64,000 nt of DNA from assembly GCA_003707065.3 (NCBI GenBank), contig PPXM03000007.1:558001-622000 (forward strand), given 5' to 3'. A model generated the notes under the pieces. The model was not told where the DNA came from, did not search any database, and saw nothing but the letters and a program-made list of their open reading frames with translations. How positions within the stretch are numbered: the stretch's first letter is position 1; every line of letters begins with the position of its first letter. Source of the stretch: Trigonopsis variabilis (taxonomy: Eukaryota > Ascomycota > Trigonopsidomycetes > Trigonopsidales > Trigonopsidaceae). Shown piece after piece: positions 43,639 to 54,900 of this stretch. The translations under genes were made by a program, and so were the position numbers.

Positions 43639-45783
43639 TCAGGTTTTTTCTGTTGTTTCAATAGTCTCATAAATGGCCCCATCATTCTCATCAGTCTCGT
43701 TTGAGAGATTGATTCCATCGAAACTCATTCTTTTCTTCTTACCGAGCAGGAAAAGGAAGAACATAGCCAGAGTTTTACGACCCTGGATAATCGGAAGAAG
43801 TGTAATTACCGACCCAGCAAAAAAAGCCCAAAGGAAGGCCACTACAATCCAACCCGTAAAGAATCCTTTTGAAAATATGTAATTGGAACCGTAGAGAGGG
43901 AGTGGGAACAGAACAAGGTAGAAGAGGACAAAAAAAGCACTGATACCGATTCCAATGTTCCTAGCACGTTTCATATGTTTATCTTCCGCAGCTTCTTTTG
44001 CAAGCTGACTCTGTGTATTTTCCTCAGCACTGCTGATATTCTTAACATTATGGGCAATATCGTAGACAGAATCATCCACCTGCTTGATAGACTTGAAATT
44101 TTCAAAATCAAAGTTGTCTGGTCTTAAGAATGTGATGATAGGCACGAATAATAGAGGAATGCCAATAGCACTAATATTACCGGCTGCCAGAGCTTCATTG
44201 GTGGACAATGTTGTCAAGTTAACAGGGCCGCCCGACTGATTATGAGCATAGCCAATCCAGATTCCAAGAGCAGCACAGGTACTTAAAGTGGTACCAAAAA
44301 TAAAAGCCCACTTTGATTGCTTTTTCCAAAAGAGAGTACATGCCATAGGAACTATACAAACGTCAACGACGATACCGGAAACTGTGGTGATAAAAGAAAC
44401 ATCAAAGCCAGCGTGAGCCAAGCCAATGCCAAGACCTATAGTGAAAACTGCGAAACCGATGACTGAAGCATGCCCAAACCAGACCAGTCTTTTTCCATCA
44501 GCGTTGGGGTTGATATAACTCTTGTAGATATCATAAGTCATCAAGGCGGAGACAGCCACCGTCTCGGACGAAAACGCAGCTGTGACCGCCATAAAAATGA
44601 TCGTAAGGATGGCTCCTGCCCCTCCTTTGCCCATTAGAGTGTAGGCACCAAATGGCATTACCAAACCGGCTCCCACCTCTTCAGTACTCATTCGATTGGG
44701 ATAGGTTGGAAAGACAGATAAATGTTCCAATCCAGCTGTCGCGAGACCCAAGGTTGTAGCTAGACAAAATGGGATGGTGAACCAACATATTCCACCGAGG
44801 ACGTAGCCTCCTAGAGCAGACGCGGGGTTGGCTGCGATTGCCTTCTGGAACAGCTGTGAATCGACCGATGCAGCCCATCCTGCGCCGAAAAGGACTAAAC
44901 CGAAAAGCCCTCCTTGATGAGAAGTCATGGTTGTATATGAGCCTTTATGATTTCCAGCAATCGGGTGCATCTCCGCGGCGACTTGAAGTAACTCCCACAG
45001 TTTACCGGGCGATCCAAGGACGTCACTTGTCGCATAAGCAACGAAAAGAAACATCAACATGATGACATAAATGATTACTGTATGCGTCCAATCAGTCAGA
45101 ATGGTTGCCTTAATACCTCCCATGAGTGTGTAGGCTGTAACACCGATCGGAAAAAGAACGATAGCAGCATCCCTATTCATCCCAGTAAGAGCAGAAAAGA
45201 TTGAACTGCCATTAATAAGGAGATTTGCCGAATAGGTGATTTGTTGAATCAAACTGTACGCGCACATGAGAAGATGAGTGGTCTTGCCGTAGCGTACTTT
45301 GACGACTTCCTGAAACGTATGGGCATTAGGAGCCAGTCTTTTGAGCTCGATTGCAGCAGTTGCAAATAAGATGATTTGAACACAGGCACCTGCACCATAC
45401 CACCATGGACCACTTAGAATGATTAGTATTGTGGAACAAGAAGAACAAACCTAACCCCCCACCAGTAGGCGGACGTCGAGGAGAGCAGTAAAGTTGATCC
45501 AATTGTCCAAGAGGAGACGACAGCCTATACTGTGAGTCTCATCTTTTTAACGTAGATCTTACCGACGCAATCAGTCCGGTGTTGATACTCCTTTTTGCGG
45601 TCATCATCATCTCTGAGTCTTGAACCTTGAAATCAGCTTTTTTTCTCTGTATATCTTTACCTCTGCCTTGTACTTGGATAAGAACCAGGATGTAAAAGCC
45701 ATGATTACAGCAAAAGCGGCTCCGACGCCCACGACTATTCCATAGCCGACTCCTTGAGAGAACAAGGGAAGTGTGGTCGTCAT
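43639..45783 (-). CDS. DUR3: DUR3-type urea/polyamine transporter, paralogue 2
   Basis: Four exons, 45661-45783, 45563-45625, 45451-45524 and 43639-45412, with introns of 35, 38 and 38 nt, give 677 residues. The joined N-terminus runs SQGVGYGIVVGVGAAFAVIM, then VQDSEMMMTAKRSINTGLIA, SAVVSSWTIGSTLL and GVSGPWWYGAGACVQIILF. The last splice uses a GTTTGT donor and a TACTAAT branch. Later blocks match Dur3: APNAHTFQEVVKVRYGKTTH, GGIKATILTDWTHTVIIYVI, YATSDVLGSPGKLWELL, MGKGGAGAILTIIFMAVTAA and PLPLYGSNYIFSKGFFTGW. It is closer to the canonical Dur3 pattern than paralogue 1. It diverges from lamA, which suggests its cargo may be urea or, as speculation, a lactam or omega-amino acid. Confidence 0.92.
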
Positions 45784-46963
45784 CTTTCAAATCTAATTCT
45801 TCCTGAGTGATCTTGCCCGGATTTCAGACATCTTTTAAGATTGCCTCCAAAGATAGTCTTTTGTGAATCAATATTGGCCTCTCTATCAGTAAATCTCCTT
45901 TTCGACATCAACCAAGGCTGTTATGCAAATTTGGCGCAGTATTGGAACACTCATTTCTCACGGAGAGTACTTGATGCACACATCTCACATGCATTTCATA
46001 CAGACTTACGTACAATTGCTGCTTATCTAATAGCTACACTGCACATTAGCCCATTCTGTCTTTCATGCCATAAATAAAAGACTGTTTTTTTCCGCGGAAT
46101 AATTGGCCAATCAATAACCGAAACCTGATGAAGACACACAATACCAGGTTCAATATCCAAATTCGCTTATCAGCTTCAGGTGGGAGCTTATCTCACTGCC
46201 TATACCGCGAGTTGAGATTTATGTAAGCAAATAAAGGATCTTCTCCGTTTTGATATCCAGCGCTTGGGTACTTTTATGACTTCCGTTCGGCGGCTATCAT
46301 GCCCAAAGTCAGAAAGAGTTTCTCCGGCTAGAAATATCGTGCTGCTGGAACCGGTCTTGTTACCTGAAACGACAAGAACATGATCACCCTTTGATAGAAA
46401 TTCGGCCTCGATGTCTACGCGGAACAATGGATGTTGTCTTGTTAGGTCGGTATTCTGGATTGATAGTGTTTTATTCCATTGAATGTTCACCTCAAACGCT
46501 CTTTCGTAAAAATTTGAAGGCGAGAACATTAACCAAAATAAGTGGCATTCTCGTTGTTTCCTGTTGGACATGAACATTTCTTATTGTTTAGTAGTTGTAA
46601 GGAATACAATACGGAGATTCCCAGATGAATATATTGCTTTGCGTGGAGAGCTCATTAATATCGGCGAATATGCCCGATTGGATCTTCGATACCTCATCTA
46701 TTATTAACATTACCCTAAGCTACGGGCTATGTTATATAATCATGCTTTTCTTAACTTGGACGGTATACGTGCCGTGAGTATTCTTATCTGTTGTCGGTGA
46801 GGAAGCTTTATGTCCCTGGAAAAAGATGTTTGATCAATCGGGTAAGTTACGCTGCTTCTGGATTGGACCGCGTGTACTTTCATATTCCATCATTGGACCC
46901 CGCAAATGAACATGATCATTCTTAAGTCACGTACTCGCTCATCTCATGTTAACGCCCAATCTA
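45784..46963. promoter_or_regulatory. Divergent DUR3-2 / lamA intergenic region
   Basis: 1,180 bp. It contains TTCCGCGGAA at 46090-46099 followed 2 bp later by ATTGGCCAAT (two back-to-back CCAAT boxes, 46102-46111). This mirrors the activator-plus-CCAAT layout known for A. nidulans AmdR promoters. A 125-codon minus frame near 46200-46577 and shorter + frames are unconvincing. Confidence 0.5.
46090..46111. promoter_or_regulatory. Palindrome TTCCGCGGAA (copy 3) with inverted CCAAT pair
   Basis: An exact third copy of the 10-bp palindrome, 307 bp from the DUR3-2 start and 865 bp from lamA. ATTGGCCAAT, itself a palindrome of two CCAAT boxes, follows after two bases. Confidence 0.55.
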
Positions 46964-49900
46964 ATGACCGACATTAAAACCTTAAGGAGAGTTCTAATCG
47001 CCAATCGTGGTGAAATTGCTTGCCGGATCATAAAAACATGTAAAGAGGTAATTCCTCCTGTGGCTTATTGTCTAATAAATTAGAATGGGATAAAAACTAT
47101 TGCAATCTACTCAATGGATGATTCAGATTCTAATCATGTGTATGAGGCTGATGAATCTATCCTTCTCGAGGGCTCAGGATCTTCACCTTACTTGGACATT
47201 ACGGCCATCTTAGAGGCTGCTGAATCTACGAGAGCACAGGCTGTCATTCCTGGCTATGGTAAGCAGCAGTATGTGGATCAGAAGGCTAATACAATCTTAA
47301 AGGGTTCTTGAGCGAAAACTCTGAGTTTGCGGAAGCCCTTGCGAAACGGAATATCATATTCGTAGGACCTTCTCCCAGCTCTGTTGAATCTTTTGGCTTG
47401 AAGCACTACGCTCGTGATTTAGCTTGCAAATCAAAGGTAATAATTATGACACGAAGAAGATTCAAGCTAATTATAAAGGTGCCAGTTGTTCCAGGAACAG
47501 ATCTGATCACTGATTTACAAACTGCCACTATTGCTGCCGAGGATATTGGATACCCGGTTATGCTAAAGGCAACTGCTGGTGGTGGAGGGATGGGTCTGAA
47601 AGTATGTCGTTCCTCTGCAGAGCTAGAGGTCAACCTCAAACAAGTGAGAAGCCGAGGTACGACTCTTTTTAAAAATGATGGTGTCTTTATAGAGAAATAT
47701 ATTGAGAGAGGTCGTCACGTCGAAGTCCAGGTATTTGGAAATGGGCTGGGAAATGTTGTCGCTTTCGGTGAAAGAGAGTGTTCTGTTCAACGACGACACC
47801 AGAAAGTTGTGGAAGAAACTCCTAGTCCTTTCATAGCCCTTCCCCATTATGCAAATCGGGCTTTGAGGGAGGCACTATGTAATTGCGCTGTCAGTCTTAC
47901 ATCTTCCATCAAATATAAATCAGCCGGGACGGTTGAATTTCTTGTGGATGATGACAACGGATCATTCTACTTTCTCGAAGTAAATACCAGACTCCAAGTT
48001 GAGCATGGTATTACAGAGCTATGCTATGGAATTGATCTTGTATACCTTATGCTTCTTCAAGCTGATTACGAGCTCCAGGGCAAAGAAGGTATTCCTGAAA
48101 AAGTACTATCTTCCTTTATTGCCCCCAGGTTGGGTGCCGATGGGCTTCTTAATCCAGTTGGCCATTCAATTGAAGTCAGAGTCTACGCTGAAAATCCTGT
48201 AAAAGACTTTGCACCTTCTCCTGGTATTTTACACCATGTCTCCTTCCCTCGAACTGTAGCGGATCCTAAAGCAATAGTAAGAATTGATCACTGGATTGGT
48301 GATGGTACCAAGGTTTCTCCTTACTTCGATCCTCTTTTGGCTAAAGTAATGGTTTGGGCAGATGACAGGGAGAGAGCCTGTCAAGCCATGATAGAGGTCT
48401 TGGAGAACACTGAATTACAAGGGCCACCGACTAATCTTGATTATCTTCTCCAAATTATCAAGTCCCCTCAGTTCTTCAAAGGAGATACTCTTACAAACTT
48501 TTTGAGCTTGAACTTCGGCTATACCCCTAATGTTATTGAGTTTGTGGCCCCTGGAGCATATACCACTGTTCAAGACTTGCCTGGCCGCCCTACTTATAAT
48601 GGCGGCATTCCTTTAGGAGGTCCCATGGATCGTGTCTCCTTTTCTGTTGCTAATGTTCTTGTTGGAAATCCCAAAGATACAGAGGCCCTTGAGATAACAT
48701 TTTCAGGTCCAACGCTACGTTTTTTCACTTCTGCTACGATAGCTCTATGTGGTGGGGATTTCACTTTTACAATGAATGGAGAGCCAGCTGCTCGCTGGGC
48801 TGCAATTACCATACCAGAAGGATCCTTAGTTGTGATTGGATCTAGCCAGACAACTGGCTGTAGAGCTTATTTAGCAGTCAAAGGTGGTTTTCCTGGAGTT
48901 GCTAGGTATTTAGGTTCAAAGAGTTGCATCCCAACTCTGAAGCTTGGAGGCCACCAAGGAAGAACATTTTTACCTGGTGATTGTTTGGACATTGTACCCT
49001 CGACTGATAAGGTCCTAGATATCCATACTATATACGAGCTTCCTTCTGTTTGTGTCCCTCAATTTGAAAAAGATGATGGAATTTGGACCGTCAGAGTTAT
49101 TCCAGGACCTCACGATACACCAGACATTCTTTCAGACAAAGGGGTCGACATTATTTATGATAGCATTTGGAAAGTGAACCACCAGTCGAACAGAGGCGCC
49201 TTACGTCTCGATGGTCCCAAACCAGACTTCTCTCGGCCTTCAGGGAAGGATGGGGGAAGGCATCCCTCGAATATCCTTGAATATGGGTACCCAACATGTG
49301 GTCTAAGTTTCACGGGAGATAGTACAGTGCTCTTTGCTGTTGACGGTGCCACATTATCTGGATTTGTGTGCGTTGCCACTGCCATTGAAGCCGATTGGTG
49401 GAAATTTGGCCAAGCTAAGCCAGGGGATTCTATTCGCTTTCTGCAGACATCATGGGCAGAGGCCGTTGAAGCTCAAAAGAAACAGGATGAGTTCATAACC
49501 TCTCTTGGATGTCTTCCTTCAAACAAGGGTACAATTCCATTTGACAATTTTATCCAACAATCGTTTGGTTCTCGAAGAAGCAGTCTACTTTACTCTAGAA
49601 GAGAGACAGATACGCTTCCTTATGTGGAGTTTAGACAAGCTGGTGAGCGAATGATCGTGATTGATTTCGGGGTTGAAACGTTTGACATAGCCAAATGTGG
49701 ACGACAGTTTTATCTTTCACAGGAAATAGCCGCAATCAAATCTCAGAGGGTGAAAGACGCAATCATCCGCGTCGAGTCTACGAGCGGATCCGTTGTTATT
49801 GTGTTTGATCCTCTATTGGCTACGCAAGAGGAAGTACTGCAATCGCTTGTTACTCTTGAGTCCTCTATTCCTCCTACTAATCAACTCACGATTCCATCTC

Positions 49901-50905
49901 GGCTCTTCAAGTTTCCAATCGCGTTTAAACATTCAGCACTGGATGCTTGTATACAACGCTATACGAAATCGCAGCGCCCTTATGCTGCTTATTTACCAGA
50001 TAATACCAAATTTTTGATGGAAGCGAGTGCTTTAGGTAGCTTTGATGACTTCAAGCACTGCGTTTTTGGCAGCGCTCATGTTGTCATAGCCGTTTCCTTT
50101 CTATGCGCCCTTCCGATATTTGTTCAAGTAGACCCCCGTCTCAGATTCATGTGCCCAAAATATAATCCTGCGAGATCTTTTACACCAGCTGGTGGTATAG
50201 GCACGGGCAGCGTAGGACAAAGTATTTACTCAGTTGATTCACCAGGCGGTTATATGATGTGGGGAATGACTTTGCCTGATTCGTGCTGGGATACATTTGG
50301 CCAAAGAGATGGATTCTCTCCCGACAAGCCTTGGCTTTTCAACCTTTTTGACCAAATCCAGTTCTATGAAGTTGATGAGCCAACTCTTACTGAGGTAAGT
50401 TTAGAGAGTTTAGCTTTCTAACAAAAAGATGAACCAGAAGCTACTGAACAGAAAACTCATACTCTCCTTCGAGGATACTTCTTTTGATATCGGTGCTTAC
50501 ATTGATCTTACCGAAAAGTACAAAGACCAGATTACTGCTCATAAGATGAAACAGATTGAAGCCAATAATAAGCTGATGGCAGAGGAAGTGAAACTATTAA
50601 AACAATGGGAGGAAGAAAAAGCAAACGCAAAAGGGCCAGTCAGAGACGCTATTGATACATACATGACAGACCCTCAGGTGACAAAGATTCTGTCATCTAT
50701 GAATGCCAGTGTTTGGAAGATTACCGGTTCAAAGGGTGATACTGTCAAGGCAGATCATGTTGTCGTCATTTTAGAGGCAATGAAAATGGAAGTGCCTGTA
50801 CGAGTACCTTCGACTTCCAATCCAATGAAAATATTAGAGATAGTCGCCGAAGAGGGTGATGTTGTCTCTGCAGGAGACGTACTGATGTTCTTGGGTCCTG
50901 TTTAA
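46964..50905 (+). CDS. lamA: LamA-type biotin carboxylase / carboxyltransferase (urea-carboxylase-like, no allophanate hydrolase)
   Basis: Five exons, 46964-47047, 47084-47258, 47303-47436, 47479-50394 and 50429-50905, with introns of 36, 44, 42 and 34 nt, give 1,261 residues. The order is biotin carboxylase (VLIANRGEIACRIIKTC, GYGFLSEN, KATAGGGGMGLKV, EVNTRLQVEH), then CT_A_B (KipA/AHS2-like: PGAYTTVQDLPGRPTYNGG), CT_C_D (KipI/AHS1-like: NPARSFTPAGGIGTGSVGQ) and a biotinyl domain with Lys1222 in EAMKM. The third intron is in frame without a stop and would go unnoticed; removing it restores KSKVPVVPGT. The amidase half of S. cerevisiae Dur1,2 is absent. Together with the adjacent lamB this fits the A. 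nidulans lamA/lamB lactam-utilisation locus better than plain urea carboxylase, which remains the main alternative. BC catalytic Glu, Asn and Arg look present; QVEHG replaces the usual QVEHP. Confidence 0.88.
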
Positions 50906-51096
50906 GCTTTCTACTTCAACTTAAGATGAATATGCAGAACGTACTTTGAAAATATTGAGTACCGATTCAGGAATTTCAGTGGCTGGTAAGCTTCTGTCTC
51001 TATGCTTAAAAAGACATTACGCTAAATCCTTCTCAAAATCACAGTAGCTACGCGATATTTCGAACTTAGAATCCATTGATATTTATTGTAGTAGAG

Positions 51097-51923
51097 CTAG
51101 AAAGTATTCTTTGCATCGATAATACCTTTTAAAATGGTTGCCTTCTCTACAGCCCCAGGCAGATCACTGTGAACACATACAGTGAATGATGTGGTCTTCA
51201 AGCCGAGAGGAATCTTCTTCCCATTGACAGAAGTAATACAGTCATTTTCAATCATGTCCTCAAGTGCCTTTGGAACGTTGTCTAGGGCTTGGCCTCCATA
51301 TTTGCTTTGATTAGTAATAGTCAGTGCTTTTTCAAACTCACGCCAGAGACATAAGAGCTCCTTCATCGTCATAGAGAACGTCCGGAAATACTTCGGGAAT
51401 GAGTTCAATATTATATTTATTGGCATATTTCTCATGAAAGGTGCCTTTAAGGCCATAAAGAGGAACGTTAAATTCTGCAATGGCCGACATCACGGCGTCG
51501 CAGTACTCCTCATTCTTAGCCATATCATTATACAAACTTCCATGCGGCTTGACATGATTGAGCTTCATTCCTTGGCTATTAAGAATAGCAACTAAGGCTC
51601 CGATTTGATACAACACAGCAGCCCTAAGCGCTTCTCCACTCATATCTAAAGTACGACGTCCGAATCCATCCCTGTCAGGATACGATGGATGAGCACCAAC
51701 AGAAACGTTATATTTCTTAGCCAAAGCAACTGTCTTTGCCATGATTGTAGGGTCAGAGGCATGAAATCCACAAGCCACATTAGCCGACTTAATCAACGGC
51801 ATCAGTTCATCATCCGGGCCCTAATATTAATAATGTTCTTTCAAGTAAAAAAGAACGGCTTACAAGTTTCCAATGGCCATAGCCTTCTCCCATGTCGCAG
51901 TTAAGTGTTATCACTCTGGCCAT
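51097..51923 (-). CDS. lamB: LamB/YcsF-family protein (lactam utilisation; PxpA homologue)
   Basis: Three exons, 51864-51923, 51342-51820 and 51097-51304, with introns of 43 and 37 nt, give 248 residues, near the bacterial length (about 250). The N-terminus MARVITLNCDMGEGYGHW continues across the splice as KLGPDDELMPLIKSANVACG and FHASDP, the core of the family. GAHPSYPDRDGFGRR, LNHVKPHGSLYNDMA and EVFPDVLYDDEGALM follow. LamB of A. nidulans is needed for 2-pyrrolidinone use, and bacterial PxpA is one part of the PxpABC 5-oxoprolinase. PxpB and PxpC are homologous to the CT domains found in the neighbouring LamA. It is convergent with lamA (191 bp between the stops), whereas in A. nidulans the pair is divergent. 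Confidence 0.93.
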
Positions 51924-54900
51924 GATTGCTCAAAAAAAGATCAAGGTTGATGAACGGGTATAATAGAACTCTTCGAGCTAATAAGGTCCTCGCTTTTCAG
52001 ATACTTATCCCCCCATAACCCCGACCCGACCGGACAATGGTGCGTCAGTGATCTGTTATGGCCCTGATATTACAATCAATTGTATAGTTCTGACCCTGAT
52101 GATGAGCCACCAAGGCATTTGCATACTTGTATATTTTTACCGCCAGATCCAAGTTAGGGCCTACATTTGAACGTTGAGATAGCATAAAATTACTAAATGT
52201 GGCCATTTTGGCGGTAAATGATAAGCAGAGTCACTAGGATTGCCATTCTAGGTATATTGAACTATTCCTGGGACAAGCCAAGGATTCACAAAAGCCTCAT
52301 TGGCTATTCTATCAGTACTAGCGTTGCTTCACTTAATGTTTTCTGATTTATTAGCACTTGATTTCCTTTTCATGACCTGTCTCGTAACAAGCGAACTGGC
52401 GCGGCGTCAGTGACTGACAATAACGATGAGAGAAGACACATGTGTCTTCCATTGTCTAAACAGACAAGAGCAGACACTAAGATCAACCAGCGCGGCTACC
52501 GCTCATCTGTCTGTCATTTTACAAATCTTCGAAAGATGACAGTCAATACAGTAGGACTTTTTTGTTTCAATTGTTTTCAATGTCTGAGCATCGTCGTACA
52601 TTGATTCTCTGGGTGCACCGGACTATTAGGCCTGCTTTGATCCGCAACGTGCAATCTGATATTGAAAGTGACGATGGTGTCATTGCTATGGCCAGGGGTA
52701 AAACTACCGGGTTTGAGATGGCGGGGCGCGCACAACGTCGGGATACGCGTGAGCCGCACATTCTTTGAAATGGAAACCTCATCGGGATACGTCCTTATCT
52801 CTGAACTGCTTATCTTATGTTACTCGTTCCTTCATTCGCTTTCGGTTTACCGCTGGAGTAGGCCAGTTGACATCTCCCTTCTTTGTTTCTTTTTGGCTTG
52901 GATGTCCTGGACGTAAAAGCTCATTATTGGAAGCGACCAGATTAGTAGCTTTTTACAGCGAGCCAATCTAATTTGTGTGCATAACTTTATCAACCATTAT
53001 TGCTCGTGCCGTTTAGGCCTTTTTTTCTATTTTTTTACATCTTGTTCAGGTGCAGGAATGTTAGAACCTTCATTATAGACTTATCCTAAATGATTCATGA
53101 AAATATCATTAAAGTACCCGAATAGAATAACTTGTTGGGATAGATGACTTTCAGAAATGATGACTAAAGCCCAACGCTATTGATCCCGCTTGAATGGGTG
53201 GGACTCCAATGCCTCATATAATTGCTTCCTCCACAGTATATTTGCTCTAATATTTATAGAAGGACTCTGATATGGGAGAGGGGTTAGCTTATAATTACAT
53301 TTTTGTGCCTTTGTGGGTCAGATGGGCGTTTGTAATGACGGGTGCCTTGTTAGAATAAGGTCTAAGATGCAGTCTTGAACGACTTTTTAATTTGGCAGTC
53401 TGATTGATGAATGTTGGTCCCTGTAATATGATATAAGTTTTTGCAGCTCCTATGACTAGCAATCCTGCCACTATGATTATTGGTGGAACAGTGCTGTGTC
53501 AGACAATGATAAGGCTCCTGAGGAAACATATCTTTTTAACACGAGCCAACGCTATGTTTTGCTTGATGAGAAAACGATAGAGAACAATTGAAGTACCTAG
53601 CGCCCTAGCTCTATATTGTGTGGGATACCTCTTGGACTCCTCTATGTCAGTTCAACGAGCCATCACAGTTTCCATTACTAAGAGTCAATAACGTGGTCAT
53701 ATTGATAGCTAAATATATATCAAGTTTTTCTTTTGAACAGAGTTCCTCAGTTATCTGATATCGCCATCGCAAGTAACTTTTCGTGTACACACTATTAGCA
53801 CATACTTTAATGACGACGATACACTGAATACACTCCACCGCGGCTGTTAGATATTCTCCTTCATTTGCTTCATGTAGTCGACTTGAATCAAGAGATTGCA
53901 GAGGAGAAAAAGTCAAGATTTTTTATAATTCTTTCCCTATGAAAAGTGTGCTGCTACGGTTAACTGCCAAAGAAAGGTCCAAGAAGTATCCCACTCAACA
54001 AACACTCTATCGACGTACCATCTTCAAACCGTTATCATGAGAAACACTAACCAAAAAGACGTCTTGATATGCTAGAGTATCAGCAGAATGTGATAGAGTA
54101 TTCTGTTCTCCTTAACGTAAATTGCACAGTCATGGCATCAAACTGAGGCTTGACCCTTTATTATGATATTCTATTTTCGCGTTATTGAATTATTCGTTTG
54201 CTGCGACAAACTGTTGCACGATGTTCTTTCGAGATTGATCACTCTCGCTTATATGCGTACATTTACGCTTTATGGCACTATACCCAAATTGTGTTTTTTT
54301 GATGCTGTGTATTGGCCCTCATAAAAAGTGCCGAAGGGTTTATGGTCCGGAACAGAAATGCATCTGCAGTCAATGCAAAAATACGCATGGGACATTGGCA
54401 TTATTTAGGCAAGAAAAAAAAATGATATATCCACTGATGGAAAATCTTATACCTTATCAGATTAAACTCCGGAAGAACATGTTCAAAAAAAAAGTCAACC
54501 AAGCAATAAATATTACAAGACTAAAGAAGCAAGAAGATAAATTCCAGGTGATGGAAATCTTCTCCATGTTTGTCTGGTGCGTGCTACACTTACCTGCCTA
54601 GCTTATAAACGATCCTTATTGGACTGACCATGGCTGGCCATCTATGTAAGGCAGATATCTAGAGGCTCTATGACTTGATTGTGAGGTGCTAAAGGGCTAA
54701 TCGAATATCGACCTTTGTTTATGTATATATGAAATTGATGTACAAATATGGTAGACCACTTCAAAACGTCCGTACATAAACTGTAGCTCACCATTTGGAC
54801 TGTCATCACTATGAGTCGTGTGCTTTATTGAGCTTCGAATCGGAGCTACTCTTTTGGCAGAAAACGAACAACACAAATAAAAGCCATGCAGCTAAGATTT

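Noticed and set aside
46964-50905. Annotation as the urea carboxylase half of DUR1,2
   Set aside because: The allophanate hydrolase half is missing, the only amidase in the window is of AmdS type, and lamB is adjacent; LamA is preferred, though urea carboxylase is kept as the alternative.
52574-52768. 65-codon + frame in a GC-richer patch
   Set aside because: Open frames exist in several phases and both strands here; no domain or splice evidence supports a gene.
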